A DNA stretch of 64,000 bases from Geminicoccaceae bacterium (GTDB taxonomy: Bacteria > Pseudomonadota > Alphaproteobacteria > Geminicoccales > Geminicoccaceae): the NCBI GenBank assembly GCA_028279345.1, contig JANQNY010000059.1, forward strand, positions 40,014-104,013. Direction: 5' to 3'. Made by a program: the position numbers and the translations under genes. Shown here piece after piece: positions 55,082-64,000 of the stretch. A model generated the notes under the pieces. The model had not been told where the DNA came from, made no database searches, and saw only the letters and a program-made list of their open reading frames with translations. Positions within the stretch are counted from its first letter, which is position 1; every line of letters starts with the position of its first letter.

Positions 55082-56221
55082 ATGCCACCCCCGAAGACAC
55101 CAGTGACTGCCGTCCTACGCATTGGTCAGGAGCGGCTCACGGCCGCCACCGTCGACCGGGATCTGCGTGTCCGGAGCCGGCGCGATGCGCCCATGGCGGC
55201 GCTACCCCAAGCGCCCTACCCAGCCCTCGACCATCACCACGCCTGGCGCTGGATGGTGGCCGTGCTGCAAGACTTCGCCGAGACCTTCCAGGTCGAAGCC
55301 GTCGTGCCGACCGCGTTCGGTGGAACCGCCGCGCTCGTAAATACGGCGGGGCTGGTGTTGCCGCTGATGCATCCGAAGGCTGAGCCGCCGGCAGAGGTCC
55401 GCGATGCCTTCGCGGCTGCAGCGCCGAGCGCCGAGCTGGTGGGCATGACCACGCCCGAGCGGGGAACGAGCCTCGCGCTCCAGCTCTTCTGGCAGCAAGC
55501 CGCCTTTCCCGACGCCTTCGCCCGGGCCGAGCGGCTCCTGTCGCACGCCGCCTATTGGGGCTATTGCCTCACCGGCGGCGGGCTCGCGACCGAAGGATCG
55601 AGCCTCGCCGACGGCGGCCAGCTCGTCGAGGTGCCGAGCTGCCGGCCCTCACGCTTCGCGCGCGAACAAGGCTTCGCCAAGCTCATGGCGGCCATCCGCG
55701 AGCCACATCGTCTGCTGGGCCGCCTGGCACCCGAGGTAGCGGGACGGGCCGACCTCCAACCAACCACACCGGTGCTGGTGGGCAGCAGCGATCACGCCGC
55801 AGCGCATGGCCTGCTATTGGCCGCGAGCCTCGATGCCGCTGCGCTGCTGCTGGCCGATGAGCGCCTGCTGCTCGTGCCTGGCACGGCCGCCGTCGACGGA
55901 CCTTGGCGAACGGTGCTGAGCCTGGACCGCCGGCCGCTGCTGGAGGTCCGTGGCGTTGCCGATGCCGCGATGACCGCCCGGCTGCTGGCTGGCGTCGGCC
56001 ATCGGGGGCCGGTGATCGTTGCTGGCGACTGGCACGATACGCCAGCCTTGGCGGCGGAGCTCGAGACCCGGAACCAGGCGACGTTCCAGCTCGAAGATGC
56101 GGCACTCTGGGCGCAGGGGGCAGCGTTCCTTGCCGCCCTCAACCGCCGGCCAATGGTGCCGCGCCTGCCATTGGTTCGCGTGAGTGTCGACGATTGTGCG
56201 CCGCGGGGGCTCGAGCCATGA
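55082..56221 (+). CDS. Degenerate FGGY-family carbohydrate kinase-like protein
   Basis: A 379-residue protein whose middle resembles FGGY kinases: [37 protein letters not shown] and [18 protein letters not shown]. The N-terminal phosphate loop that normally reads DxGTxxxR/K is replaced by RIGQERLTA, and a second ATP-site DxG text is not evident, while length is below the usual ~450-500. So it is perhaps a non-catalytic or atypical kinase. It sits 5 bases after the ammonia-lyase and overlaps pyrB by ATGA. Confidence 0.75.
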   Translation: MPPPKTPVTAVLRIGQERLTAATVDRDLRVRSRRDAPMAALPQAPYPALDHHHAWRWMVAVLQDFAETFQVEAVVPTAFGGTAALVNTAGLVLPLMHPKAEPPAEVRDAFAAAAPSAELVGMTTPERGTSLALQLFWQQAAFPDAFARAERLLSHAAYWGYCLTGGGLATEGSSLADGGQLVEVPSCRPSRFAREQGFAKLMAAIREPHRLLGRLAPEVAGRADLQPTTPVLVGSSDHAAAHGLLLAASLDAAALLLADERLLLVPGTAAVDGPWRTVLSLDRRPLLEVRGVADAAMTARLLAGVGHRGPVIVAGDWHDTPALAAELETRNQATFQLEDAALWAQGAAFLAALNRRPMVPRLPLVRVSVDDCAPRGLEP

Positions 56222-57183
56222 TGGCCGTCATGCGCGCCGCTGCCGACCTTCGCTTCTCGGAGCGTCATCTGCTCGGTATCGAGACCTTGAAGCCCTGGGC
56301 CATTCAAGAGTTGCTCGACCTCGCGGACGGCTATGTCGAGCTAAACCGTCAGCCGGAGAAGAAGCGGCCGCTACTGCGCGGGCTCACGCAGATCAACCTG
56401 TTCTTCGAGCCTTCCACACGCACCCAGACCAGCTTCGAGCTCGCCGGCAAGCGGCTCTCGGCTGACGTCGTCAACATGGCCGTCCGTACGTCGGCGATGC
56501 AGAAGGGCGAGACGCTGATCGACACGGCGGTGACGCTCAACGCCATGCACCCGGACGTGCTGGTCGTGCGGCACGAGCATTCGGGCGCCGTGGCGCTTCT
56601 CGCTCGCCATGTCGAATGCGCGGTCATCAACGCGGGCGACGGCCGGCATGAGCACCCCACGCAAGCGCTCGTCGACGCGCTCACGATCCGCCGTCGCACC
56701 GGGCGGCTCGAGGGCCTCGTCGTCGCCATCTGTGGCGACGTGATGCATTCGCGCGTCGCGCGGTCGAACATTCTGCTGCTGGCCGCGATGGGGGCTCGAG
56801 TGCGCCTGGTGGCACCGCCGACGCTGGTACCCACGGACGTGGCCCTCTACGGCGTCGAGGTCGCGCACGACATGGCAGATGGGCTCGACGGCGTCGACAT
56901 CGTGATGGTCTTGCGGCTCCAGCTCGAGCGAATGGAAGGGAGCTTCCTGCCGAGCGTCCGCGAGTACTTCCATCGCTACGGCCTGACCCGCGAGAAGCTC
57001 GCCCGTGCGAAGCCCGACGCGCTCGTCATGCACCCTGGGCCGATGAACCGCGGCGTCGAGATCGACGGGACCCTCGCTGACGACATCGAGCGCAGCGCCA
57101 TCCTGGACCAGGTCGAGCTCGGCGTCGCCGTGCGCATGGCGGTCCTCGAAGCGCTCACCCGCGAGCTGCGGGAGGCGGCATGA
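56218..57183 (+). CDS. pyrB: Aspartate carbamoyltransferase catalytic subunit
   Basis: First committed step of pyrimidine synthesis. A 321-residue enzyme with the carbamoyl-phosphate motif [19 protein letters not shown], the [17 protein letters not shown] loop and [13 protein letters not shown] (PGPxNRGVE signature). No pyrI regulatory chain is nearby; a dihydroorotase-like partner two genes on would suit the PyrB-PyrC' dodecamer known in Pseudomonas. ATG 56218 overlaps the FGGY-like stop; a later ATG at 56230 is possible. Its stop overlaps the GIY-YIG gene start (ATGA). Confidence 0.95.
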   Translation: MMAVMRAAADLRFSERHLLGIETLKPWAIQELLDLADGYVELNRQPEKKRPLLRGLTQINLFFEPSTRTQTSFELAGKRLSADVVNMAVRTSAMQKGETLIDTAVTLNAMHPDVLVVRHEHSGAVALLARHVECAVINAGDGRHEHPTQALVDALTIRRRTGRLEGLVVAICGDVMHSRVARSNILLLAAMGARVRLVAPPTLVPTDVALYGVEVAHDMADGLDGVDIVMVLRLQLERMEGSFLPSVREYFHRYGLTREKLARAKPDALVMHPGPMNRGVEIDGTLADDIERSAILDQVELGVAVRMAVLEALTRELREAA

Positions 57184-58097
57184 GCGCAAATGCCTTGGGT
57201 CGATCATTGCAGCTCTATTTCGTCGACGGCAAACCAGAAGGCATGCAGACTGCGGAGGTATTTAATTGGACCGGACATTTGTTGATGACGCCACGACTAC
57301 AGATCGCGCAAGCACTAAGACGCAAAGAAGCACAATACACCGGAGTATATCTGCTGCTTGGCGACAAAGATGGCGTATCTTTTGCATATATAGGAGAGAG
57401 CGAAAATATTGGCGATCGGATCCGAAATCACGACCAGCGCAAAGATTGGTGGACAAAGGTTATTTTCATTACCACAACTGCCAACAATCTACATCGAGCG
57501 CATATCAAATATCTTGAATCTCGACTAATTGAACTGGCTCGGCAGATCGGCCGGGTTTCGTTGGAAAATGGAAACAATCCACAACGTTCTAGCTTATCTG
57601 AAGCTGATGAAGCCAATATGGAGTCCTTCTTGGACTACCTCCAGATGGTGTTGCCAGCACTGCGAGTTGACATTTTCATCGACGATTCGAAACCTGCAAG
57701 CTTGCAATCACCCGATGCCGAACGCGCCCAGGCACCGCGATTTGAGCTAGATAACCGAAAGCGAGGGCTCCACGCTACCGCTACACTCATTGACGGTGAG
57801 TTCATCGTCGACACCGGGTCTTCGGCAAGGTTGAATTGGGATGGCAAGGGTAGCGCTGACACCAGTTATGGGAGGCTCCACCAGGAATTGCGCCACACGG
57901 GCGTGCTCCGTGAAGACGGCGCCAATTGTGTCTTTACAAAAAACTACGCCTTCCGCAGCCCCAGCGCGGCAGCGGCGGTGGTGAATGGCCGGCCAACCAA
58001 CGGCACGACTGCTTGGAAACGTGAGGGAAGCGGCGAGACATACAAGGCGTGGGAAGCGTCGATACTCGACGCACGACCGAACGAGCCTCACTCGTGA
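57180..58097 (+). CDS. GIY-YIG nuclease-domain protein with DUF4357-like tail, inside the pyr gene run
   Basis: A 305-residue protein. The GIY-YIG core is at residues ~58-140: [31 protein letters not shown] (Tyr, Arg spaced as in the family) and [13 protein letters not shown] with the metal-binding Glu. The C-terminal ~110 residues ([34 protein letters not shown]) match the DUF4357 pattern. The first half of the gene is visibly AT-richer than pyrB and the pyrC-like gene. It overlaps both neighbours by 4 nt (ATGA and GTGA). No methylase or partner is next to it; it may be a homing-like, DNA-processing or defence gene. Function unknown. Confidence 0.88.
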   Translation: MSANALGRSLQLYFVDGKPEGMQTAEVFNWTGHLLMTPRLQIAQALRRKEAQYTGVYLLLGDKDGVSFAYIGESENIGDRIRNHDQRKDWWTKVIFITTTANNLHRAHIKYLESRLIELARQIGRVSLENGNNPQRSSLSEADEANMESFLDYLQMVLPALRVDIFIDDSKPASLQSPDAERAQAPRFELDNRKRGLHATATLIDGEFIVDTGSSARLNWDGKGSADTSYGRLHQELRHTGVLREDGANCVFTKNYAFRSPSAAAAVVNGRPTNGTTAWKREGSGETYKAWEASILDARPNEPHS

Positions 58098-59398
58098 GTG
58101 GCTCCGCCACTGCGATCCTTAACGCACGGCTCCTCGATCCTGCGCGCCGTCTGGACGAGCCGGGCGGGCTTCTGATCCGGGACGGCGTGATCGCCGACGT
58201 GGGCCCGTCCGTCGGCGGGGCGGCGCTGCCCGAGGGAACCCAGATCATCGACGCCGCGGGCGCCTGCCTGGCACCGGGTTTGGTCGACATGCGCGTTCAT
58301 TTCGGCGAGCCCGGCGAGGAGGAGAAGGAGACCTTCGACAGCGGCTCGGCAGCAGCACTCGCCGGCGGTGTGACCTCGTTGGCGCTCTTGCCGGACACGG
58401 ATCCCGTGGTCGACGACCCGGCGATGGTCGAATATGTGGAGCGGCGAGCGCGCCGCGCGCGCGGCGTCAAGGTCTACGCGCTCGGCGCCTTCACCCGCGG
58501 GCTCGAGGGCCGGCAGATCGCCGAGCTGGGGCTATTGGCGGAGGCGGGTACGGTCGGCTTCACCGACGGGCCGAAGCCGGTGATGGATAGCCAGGTGATG
58601 CGCCGCGGGCTCGCCTATGCGGCGATGCTCGGCCAGCCGGTGATCCAGCGTCCGGAAGACCTGAGCCTCGCGCCGGACGGCGTCATGAACGAAGGCGCGA
58701 TCGCGACCCGGCTCGGCCTCGCAGGCATCCCCAATGCTGCCGAGATCATCATGCTCGAGCGCGATCTGCGCCTCGTCGCGTTGACGGGCGCACGCTATCA
58801 CGCCGCCCAGATCTCGACCGAGGAAGGCGTCGAGGCGATCCGCCGGGCCAAGGCCGCGGGCCTGCCGGTTACCGCCGACGTCAGCCCTCAACACCTGCTG
58901 CTCAACGAACTCGAGGTCGAGGGGTACCGCACCTTCGCCAAGATCCGCCCGCCGCTCCGGCGCGAACGGGACCGCCAGGCGCTGGTCGATGGGCTCGCCG
59001 ATGGCACACTTGATGCGGTCGCGTCCGACCACCGGCCGCAGGACCAGGACGAGAAGCGGCTGCCCTTTGCGCAAGCCGCCTTCGGCGCCATCGGCGTCGA
59101 GACCATGCTGCCGGTGTGCCTGGCGCTCGTGCACGAAGGTACGCTCTCCTTGCTTGAGCTGATCGAGCGGCTGACGCTACGCCCCGCGCACATCCTTGGG
59201 CTCAACGCCGGACGGCTCGCGCCGGGCGCAGCAGCCGACCTCGTGCTGTTCGATCCGGATCGGCCCTGGAAGATCAAGGACAGCGCGCTCCGGAGCCTCG
59301 CCAAGAACACGCCCTTCGAGGGTCGTCTCGTCCAGGGCGGCGTGCGCATGACCATGGTCGACGGGCGCGTCGTCTTCCGTGAAGGGGACCCCGCGTGA
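58094..59398 (+). CDS. Dihydroorotase-like protein, probably non-catalytic (PyrC' type)
   Basis: A 434-residue amidohydrolase-fold protein of the type I dihydroorotase group. The metal motif HxH is DMRVHFGEPG here (Arg67, His69), the helix usually read HVST is HAAQIST, and PHH is SPQHLLLN; the Asp of ASDHRPQ and the TDGPKP Asp remain. Loss of several ligands fits the inactive PyrC' partners that support PyrB assembly, so a second, active dihydroorotase should exist elsewhere. Start GTG 58094 overlaps the GIY-YIG stop; the frame upstream (58049) lies inside that gene. Confidence 0.88.
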   Translation: MSGSATAILNARLLDPARRLDEPGGLLIRDGVIADVGPSVGGAALPEGTQIIDAAGACLAPGLVDMRVHFGEPGEEEKETFDSGSAAALAGGVTSLALLPDTDPVVDDPAMVEYVERRARRARGVKVYALGAFTRGLEGRQIAELGLLAEAGTVGFTDGPKPVMDSQVMRRGLAYAAMLGQPVIQRPEDLSLAPDGVMNEGAIATRLGLAGIPNAAEIIMLERDLRLVALTGARYHAAQISTEEGVEAIRRAKAAGLPVTADVSPQHLLLNELEVEGYRTFAKIRPPLRRERDRQALVDGLADGTLDAVASDHRPQDQDEKRLPFAQAAFGAIGVETMLPVCLALVHEGTLSLLELIERLTLRPAHILGLNAGRLAPGAAADLVLFDPDRPWKIKDSALRSLAKNTPFEGRLVQGGVRMTMVDGRVVFREGDPA

Positions 59399-60018
59399 TC
59401 GATCCGCTCGGCGGTCCCGCCTACTGGTGGCCGCTCGTGGCGGCGGCGGTGGGCGGCTATCTCGTCGGCGCCATTCCCTTCGGCCCGCTCCTCGTCAAGC
59501 TCGCCGGCGCGGGCGACCTCGCCAAGATCGGCTCGGGCAGCACCGGCGCGACGAACGTGCTGCGCACCGGCCGCAAGGGTCTGGCGATCGCGGTCCTCGT
59601 GCTCGACGCGCTGAAAGGCGCGCTGCCCGTGCTGCTCGTCATGCACTGGTTCGGACCGGACATGGCCAAGATGACGGCACTCGGCGCCGTCGTCGGCCAT
59701 TGCTGGTCGGTCTATATCGGCTTTCGTGGCGGCAAGGCGGTGGCGACCGCCGCGGGCGTGCTCTTCGCCCTCGCCTGGCCGGTCGCGCTCGCGGCGCTCG
59801 CGGCCTTCGCCATCGTCGTCTGGCTGTCGCGCTACGTATCCCTAGGCTCGCTCACCGCCGCCGCGACAGCACCAGCCGCGGCCTACGCATTCGCCTACCA
59901 CCAGTATGTGGAGCTGTTCGCCCTCATCGCGCTCGTCGTCGTCGTCCGACACGCCGCCAACATCCGCCGGCTCCTGGCCGGGAGGGAAAACAGGCTGGGC
60001 GCCGCATCCCGACGATGA
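59395..60018 (+). CDS. plsY: Glycerol-3-phosphate acyltransferase, acyl-phosphate type
   Basis: Uses acyl-phosphate from PlsX to make lysophosphatidate. A 207-residue membrane protein with five to six hydrophobic segments and PlsY motifs IPFGPLLVKL, GSGSTGATNVLRTGRKG and VGHCWSVYIGFRGGKAVAT. GTG start overlaps the pyrC-like stop (GTGA); its stop overlaps dprA (ATGA). Confidence 0.95.
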   Translation: MIDPLGGPAYWWPLVAAAVGGYLVGAIPFGPLLVKLAGAGDLAKIGSGSTGATNVLRTGRKGLAIAVLVLDALKGALPVLLVMHWFGPDMAKMTALGAVVGHCWSVYIGFRGGKAVATAAGVLFALAWPVALAALAAFAIVVWLSRYVSLGSLTAAATAPAAAYAFAYHQYVELFALIALVVVVRHAANIRRLLAGRENRLGAASRR

Positions 60019-61124
60019 CCGCGCCCGCGACCCTCACAGCGCTCCTCCGCCTCGCGCGCACGCGGGGGCTTGGACCCATCGAGATCAACCGGCTGATGGC
60101 CCGGCACAAAACGCCCGAAGCCGCGCTCGAAGCCGTCCTGGAGCTCGGCACCGGCACCGTCAGGCTGGCACCGCTCGACCAGATCGAAGCCGAGATCGAG
60201 CGCACGCTCGACGGGGGCGCAAGCTTTCTCTGCCGCACCGATCCGGACTTTCCGGCGCCGCTTGCCGCAGCGGAAGGCACGCCCTGGGTACTGACGATCA
60301 AGGGCGATCGAGCGCTCTTGCAGGCACGCTTCGTCGGCATTGTCGGCGCCCGAAATGCATCCGCCGGCGGGCGCAAGCTCGCCCGCGAGATCGCCGCAGA
60401 GCTGGCCGGCGCGGGCATGGGTGTCGCATCCGGCCTGGCGCGCGGCATCGACACGGCAGCCCACGAGGGAGCGCTGCTACGCGGCATCACCGTTGCGGTC
60501 ATCGCCACCGGCATTGACGTCACCTACCCCACCGAGAACGCGGCGTTGATGGCAGCGATCGCCGAGAGCGGCGTGGTCCTGACCGAACGCCCCCTCGGTG
60601 CCGGGCCGCATGCCTCGCAGTTTCCGCGACGCAACCGGCTGATCTCCGGCCTTGCCGAAGCCGTGCTGGTGGTCGAAGCGGCGCAGCGCTCGGGCAGCTT
60701 AATCACCGCGCGCATGGCGCTCGAGCAGGGACGCGAGGTGCTGGCGATACCCGGGAGCCCCCTCGACGAGCGGCATCGCGGGTCAAACCGGCTTCTTAAA
60801 GAAGGCGCACATCTTATTGAAAATGCAGAAGATATTATGAACACGCTGAAGCCGTTCGAGGTTCGTCCGCGGAAGGCTCCCGCACCCGCGCGACCGCACC
60901 GGCCCCGCGCGGTCGCGGTGCATACACCATCGACACCAACAATCGCCTCTGGGTTGCAAGACAACATTAAACAGCAACTGGGGATTGATCCAATCGCGGT
61001 TGACGAACTCATTCGCCAATGCCATGCGTCGCCCGGCGAGGTGCAGAAGGTCCTGCTCGAATTGGAACTCGCGGGCGAGATCGAGCGTCATACCGGCAAC
61101 CGAGTTTCCCTCGCGGTGGTCTGA
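60015..61124 (+). CDS. dprA: DNA-processing protein DprA
   Basis: Loads RecA on incoming single-stranded DNA during transformation. A 369-residue protein: N-terminal helical SAM-like part, the Rossmann core (FVGIVGARNASAGGRKLA, GLARGIDTAAHEGAL, FPRRNRLISGLAEAVLVVEA) and a C-terminal winged-helix (~305-369; DELIRQCHASPGEVQKVLL). ATG 60015 overlaps plsY; the same frame is open from 59379, but that part is a shadow of plsY. 49 bases precede topA. Confidence 0.95.
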   Translation: MTAPATLTALLRLARTRGLGPIEINRLMARHKTPEAALEAVLELGTGTVRLAPLDQIEAEIERTLDGGASFLCRTDPDFPAPLAAAEGTPWVLTIKGDRALLQARFVGIVGARNASAGGRKLAREIAAELAGAGMGVASGLARGIDTAAHEGALLRGITVAVIATGIDVTYPTENAALMAAIAESGVVLTERPLGAGPHASQFPRRNRLISGLAEAVLVVEAAQRSGSLITARMALEQGREVLAIPGSPLDERHRGSNRLLKEGAHLIENAEDIMNTLKPFEVRPRKAPAPARPHRPRAVAVHTPSTPTIASGLQDNIKQQLGIDPIAVDELIRQCHASPGEVQKVLLELELAGEIERHTGNRVSLAVV

Positions 61125-61173
61125 TACCACCTCCTCCGCCGCCACCTCCCACCACCCACGAGTCCTGCGCCAC

Positions 61174-63783
61174 ATGAACGTCGTCGTCGTCGAATCGCCG
61201 GCCAAGGCCAAGACGATCAATAAGTATCTCGGGGACGACTACGCGGTGCTGGCCTCCTATGGGCACGTCCGCGACCTCGAGGAGAAGGAAGGCGCGGTCG
61301 ACCCGGACGACGACTTCCGCATGGCCTACGAGGTGATGGCCGACAAGAAGGCGCGCATCAACGACATCGCCAAGGCGCTCAAGGGCGCCGACCGCCTCTA
61401 CCTCGCCACCGACCCCGACCGCGAGGGCGAGGCGATCTCCTGGCACTTGCTGGCGGCACTCGCGGACCGGAAAGCGCTGAAGCGCATCGAGGTCAAGCGC
61501 GTGGTCTTTCATGAGGTGACCAAGCGAGCGGTGCTCGATGCCATGGCGCACCCGCGCGACCTGCACGAGAACCTCATCGACGCCTATCAGGCGCGCCGCG
61601 CCCTCGACTACCTCGTCGGCTTCACCCTCTCGCCCGTGCTCTGGCGCAAGCTACCAGGCGCACGCTCGGCCGGTCGCGTGCAGTCCGTTGCACTGCGGCT
61701 TGTTTCCGACCGCGAGGACGAGATCGAGCGCTTCATAGCCCGCGAGTACTGGACTGTGGAGGCCGCCCTCCTGACCGCCGCCGATGCCGGCTTCCGGGCA
61801 AGACTCACCCACCTCGACGGACAGCGTCTCGATAAGTTCGCGCTCGCCAACGCCCAGGCCGCCCAAGCCGCGAAGGCTCGCGTGGAAGCGGCATCGCTCA
61901 GCGTCGCCGCCGTCGAGAAGAAGCAGACCAGCCGCAACCCCGCACCGCCCTTCTCGACCTCGACCCTGCAGCAGGAGGCGTCGCGCAAGCTCGGCTTCGG
62001 CGCCGACCGGACCATGCGGACCGCGCAAAAGCTCTTTGAGGGCGTTCAGCTTGACGGTGAGACCGTAGGCCTCATCACCTACATGCGCACCGACAGCGTG
62101 CAGCTCTCGTCGGCCGCGCTCGCCGCCGCCCGCGAAGTCATCGGCGCACACTACGGTGACCGCTACCTCCCCCCGCACCCACGCCAGTTCAAGACCAAGA
62201 CCAAGAACGCCCAAGAGGCCCACGAGGCGATCCGCCCCACCGACCTGGCGCGCCGGCCGGAGGACGTCCGGCGCTTTCTCGATGCGGATCAGGCGAAACT
62301 CTACGAGCTCGTGTGGAAGCGGACGATCGCCAGTCAGATGGCCGCGGCACTGCTCGACCGCGTCGCCGTGACGCTCACGGGCGACGGCGTCGGCCTGCGC
62401 GCCACCGGGCAGACCATCGCCTTCGAAGGCTTCATCAAGGTCTATCGCGAGGGTATCGACGACGCGCCGACCGACAAAGCGGCCGACGACGACGACGACC
62501 GCCTGCTACCGCAGATGGCCGAAGGCGAACGCGTCCGCCAGGAGCGCGTGACCGCCGACCAGCACTTTACGGAACCGCCACCGCGCTACACCGAAGCGAG
62601 CCTCGTCAAGAAGATGGAGGAGCTCGGCATCGGCCGACCGTCGACCTATGCGAGCATCATCAAGGTCCTCCAGGATCGGAACTATGTGCGGCTCGAGCAG
62701 AAGCGCTTCGTCCCCGAGGACCGCGGCCGGGTCGTCAGCGCGTTCCTCACCAGGTTTTTCGAGCGTTATGTGGAGTACGGCTTCACCGCGGCGCTCGAGG
62801 ACCAGCTCGACGCGATTGCCGCCGGCGAAGTCGACTGGAAGGAGGTCCTGCGCGAATTCTGGGAGCCGTTCCTCGCGCGTACCGAGGAGGTCTTGGGCAA
62901 ACGCAATGCGGAGGTGATCGATGTACTCGACGAGGCGCTCGGTCCACACCTCTTCCCGCCACGCTCCGACGGTGTCGATCCGCGCCAGTGCCCCAGTTGC
63001 GAGAGCGGGAGGCTGAGCCTCAAATTCGGCAAGTTCGGCGGGTTCGTCGGCTGCTCGAACTATCCGGAGTGCCGCTTCACCCGCCAGCTCGGCGAACAGG
63101 CCACCGACGGCGGCGACGGCGCCGCCAAGGAGCGCCTGCTCGGCGTCGACCCGGAGCTGGAAGAGGAGGTGTGGCTCAAGAACGGGCGGTTCGGCCCCTA
63201 TGTGCAACGCGGTAGCGGCGACGCGACCAAGCGCGTGAGCCTGCCGCCGGCGCTCGCGCCCGCGGACGTCGAACTGGGCACCGCGCTCAGCCTCTTGGCG
63301 CTGCCGCGCGAGGTCGGCGTCGATCCCGACGGCGAGGCCGTCAATGCCGGCATCAACCGCTACGGGCCCTACATCCAACGCGGCCGCGCCTACGTTCGGC
63401 TCGAGCCCGACGACGACGTGCTCACCATCGGCATGAACCGCGCGCTCACGCTACTCGACGAGAAGGGTGGCAAGGCACAGCGCCGTGCGGCACCCGCCGT
63501 CGCCGGCCGCACGCTCGGCGAGCATCCCGACGACAAGAAGCCGGTGCAGCTGCTCGACGGCCGCTTCGGCCCCTACGTCAAATGGAACAAGCTCAACGCG
63601 AGCCTTCCGAAAAGCGCGGATCCGGAGAGCTTCGACCTCGAAGCAGCGGTCGAGCTGCTCGCCAAGAAGGCCGCGCGCGCGTCGGGCAAGTCCACGAAAC
63701 CCGGCAGGGGCGCCAAGCCCGCCAAGGCAGCTAGCAATGGTCGCGCCGCGGGCGGCCGCGGCCGTGCGTCGCGGGACGCATGA
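61174..63783 (+). CDS. topA: DNA topoisomerase I
   Basis: Relaxes negative supercoils. An 869-residue type IA enzyme: Toprim start VVVESPAKAKTINKYLG and DPDREGEAISWHLL, active-site tyrosine in LITYMRTDSVQLS, and VKKMEELGIGRPSTYASII. The C-terminus has one four-Cys zinc finger (CPSCESG ... GCSNYPEC) and three zinc-less repeat domains with NGRFGPYVQ-like text, then a Lys/Ala-rich tail. ATG 61174. Overlaps rnr by ATGA. Confidence 0.96.
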   Translation: MNVVVVESPAKAKTINKYLGDDYAVLASYGHVRDLEEKEGAVDPDDDFRMAYEVMADKKARINDIAKALKGADRLYLATDPDREGEAISWHLLAALADRKALKRIEVKRVVFHEVTKRAVLDAMAHPRDLHENLIDAYQARRALDYLVGFTLSPVLWRKLPGARSAGRVQSVALRLVSDREDEIERFIAREYWTVEAALLTAADAGFRARLTHLDGQRLDKFALANAQAAQAAKARVEAASLSVAAVEKKQTSRNPAPPFSTSTLQQEASRKLGFGADRTMRTAQKLFEGVQLDGETVGLITYMRTDSVQLSSAALAAAREVIGAHYGDRYLPPHPRQFKTKTKNAQEAHEAIRPTDLARRPEDVRRFLDADQAKLYELVWKRTIASQMAAALLDRVAVTLTGDGVGLRATGQTIAFEGFIKVYREGIDDAPTDKAADDDDDRLLPQMAEGERVRQERVTADQHFTEPPPRYTEASLVKKMEELGIGRPSTYASIIKVLQDRNYVRLEQKRFVPEDRGRVVSAFLTRFFERYVEYGFTAALEDQLDAIAAGEVDWKEVLREFWEPFLARTEEVLGKRNAEVIDVLDEALGPHLFPPRSDGVDPRQCPSCESGRLSLKFGKFGGFVGCSNYPECRFTRQLGEQATDGGDGAAKERLLGVDPELEEEVWLKNGRFGPYVQRGSGDATKRVSLPPALAPADVELGTALSLLALPREVGVDPDGEAVNAGINRYGPYIQRGRAYVRLEPDDDVLTIGMNRALTLLDEKGGKAQRRAAPAVAGRTLGEHPDDKKPVQLLDGRFGPYVKWNKLNASLPKSADPESFDLEAAVELLAKKAARASGKSTKPGRGAKPAKAASNGRAAGGRGRASRDA

Positions 63784-64000
63784 GGCACACGAGGCTCGAT
63801 CGCGAGGCCGTCCTCAAGCACATCGCCGACAACCCGGGCGTCACGAGCAAGCGCGATCTCGCCCGCGCGCTCGGCGTCCAGGGCGCCCAGCGCCTCGAGC
63901 TCAAGACCATTCTCAAGGAGCTTCAGCACGAGGGGCTCATCGAGCAGGGGCGCGGGCGCCGACTGCGACCCGAAGGGATTCTGCCACCCGTCGGTCGGAG
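63780..64000 (+). CDS. rnr: Ribonuclease R, N-terminal part (cut by window end)
   Basis: Only the first 73 residues are seen: a winged-helix domain, LDREAVLKHIADNPGVTSKR then KTILKELQHEGLIEQ, as at the start of RNase R. Its ATG overlaps the topA stop. Gene order topA-rnr is common in alphaproteobacteria and supports the call; the catalytic domain lies beyond the window. Confidence 0.78.
   Translation, partial: MRHTRLDREAVLKHIADNPGVTSKRDLARALGVQGAQRLELKTILKELQHEGLIEQGRGRRLRPEGILPPVGR

Noticed and set aside
59379..60014. N-terminal extension of dprA by about 210 residues
   Set aside because: It is an out-of-frame copy of plsY and is Arg-rich; dprA starts at the overlapping ATG 60015.

Overview
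The window reads as a stretch of chromosome from a GC-rich alphaproteobacterium, probably Rhodospirillales or a related order such as Geminicoccales. This placement is inferred from gene content and order: a DUF1013/TrcR-type regulator, an aapJQMP general amino-acid transporter, a pyrB - pyrC-like - plsY - dprA - topA - rnr run, a cysE / cysteine desulfurase / A-type carrier / ferredoxin / mnmA run, and a TRAP transporter. No rRNA, IS element, prophage or CRISPR array was seen. Two tRNA genes are present, Met(CAT) and Val(CAC).

Layout. 1-7.5 kb: the end of an AsmA-like envelope protein, tyrS, an alpha/beta hydrolase, then a sulfur-handling operon that goes from O-acetylserine synthesis through a cysteine desulfurase, Fe-S carrier and ferredoxin to the tRNA thiolase MnmA, followed by tRNA-Met. 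7.5-12 kb: an accessory stretch with a BioF2-type acyltransferase, an AT-richer secreted S9 peptidase and a 0.66 kb gene-free segment. 12-17.8 kb: a four-gene redox cluster encoding a 2-oxoacid:acceptor oxidoreductase packed into two fused polypeptides (gamma-delta and alpha-beta) plus two NfnAB-type flavoproteins, with gene-free segments on both sides. 18.4-26 kb: tRNA-Val, glmU, two methyltransferases, DUF1013, a zinc metallopeptidase-like protein and polA. 26-31.2 kb: a DUF3302/HlyD/NodT-type envelope trio, a strong hairpin between convergent genes, and a TRAP DctQM pair without its binding protein. 31.5-39.7 kb: a large RTX protein, a MarR regulator divergent from a secreted protein with palindromic operators between them, an oxidoreductase, a BacNav-type sodium channel, a DUF2141 protein, a solo HicB and a T5orf172-type GIY-YIG protein. 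39.7-47 kb: aapPMQJ and an incomplete BMP-type ABC importer. 47-52.7 kb: GFA enzyme, two secreted proteins of unknown role, Sua5, BioY and PurD. 52.8-64 kb: a tight chain argC - threonine ammonia-lyase - FGGY-like protein - pyrB - GIY-YIG protein - pyrC-like - plsY - dprA - topA - rnr, most members overlapping by 4 nt.

Most interesting points: (1) the fused oxidoreductase plus NfnAB-like cluster; (2) an AT-richer GIY-YIG/DUF4357 gene sitting between pyrB and the pyrC-like gene, with 4-nt overlaps kept at both ends and a short TGAG repeat at the two junctions; (3) the pyrC-like protein has lost several dihydroorotase metal ligands; (4) a MarR regulator with a cysteine-rich tail and a near-duplicated 13-bp palindrome in its divergent promoter; (5) an RTX protein carrying an unrecognised central domain. 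All assignments come from reading motifs by eye; no database search was run.
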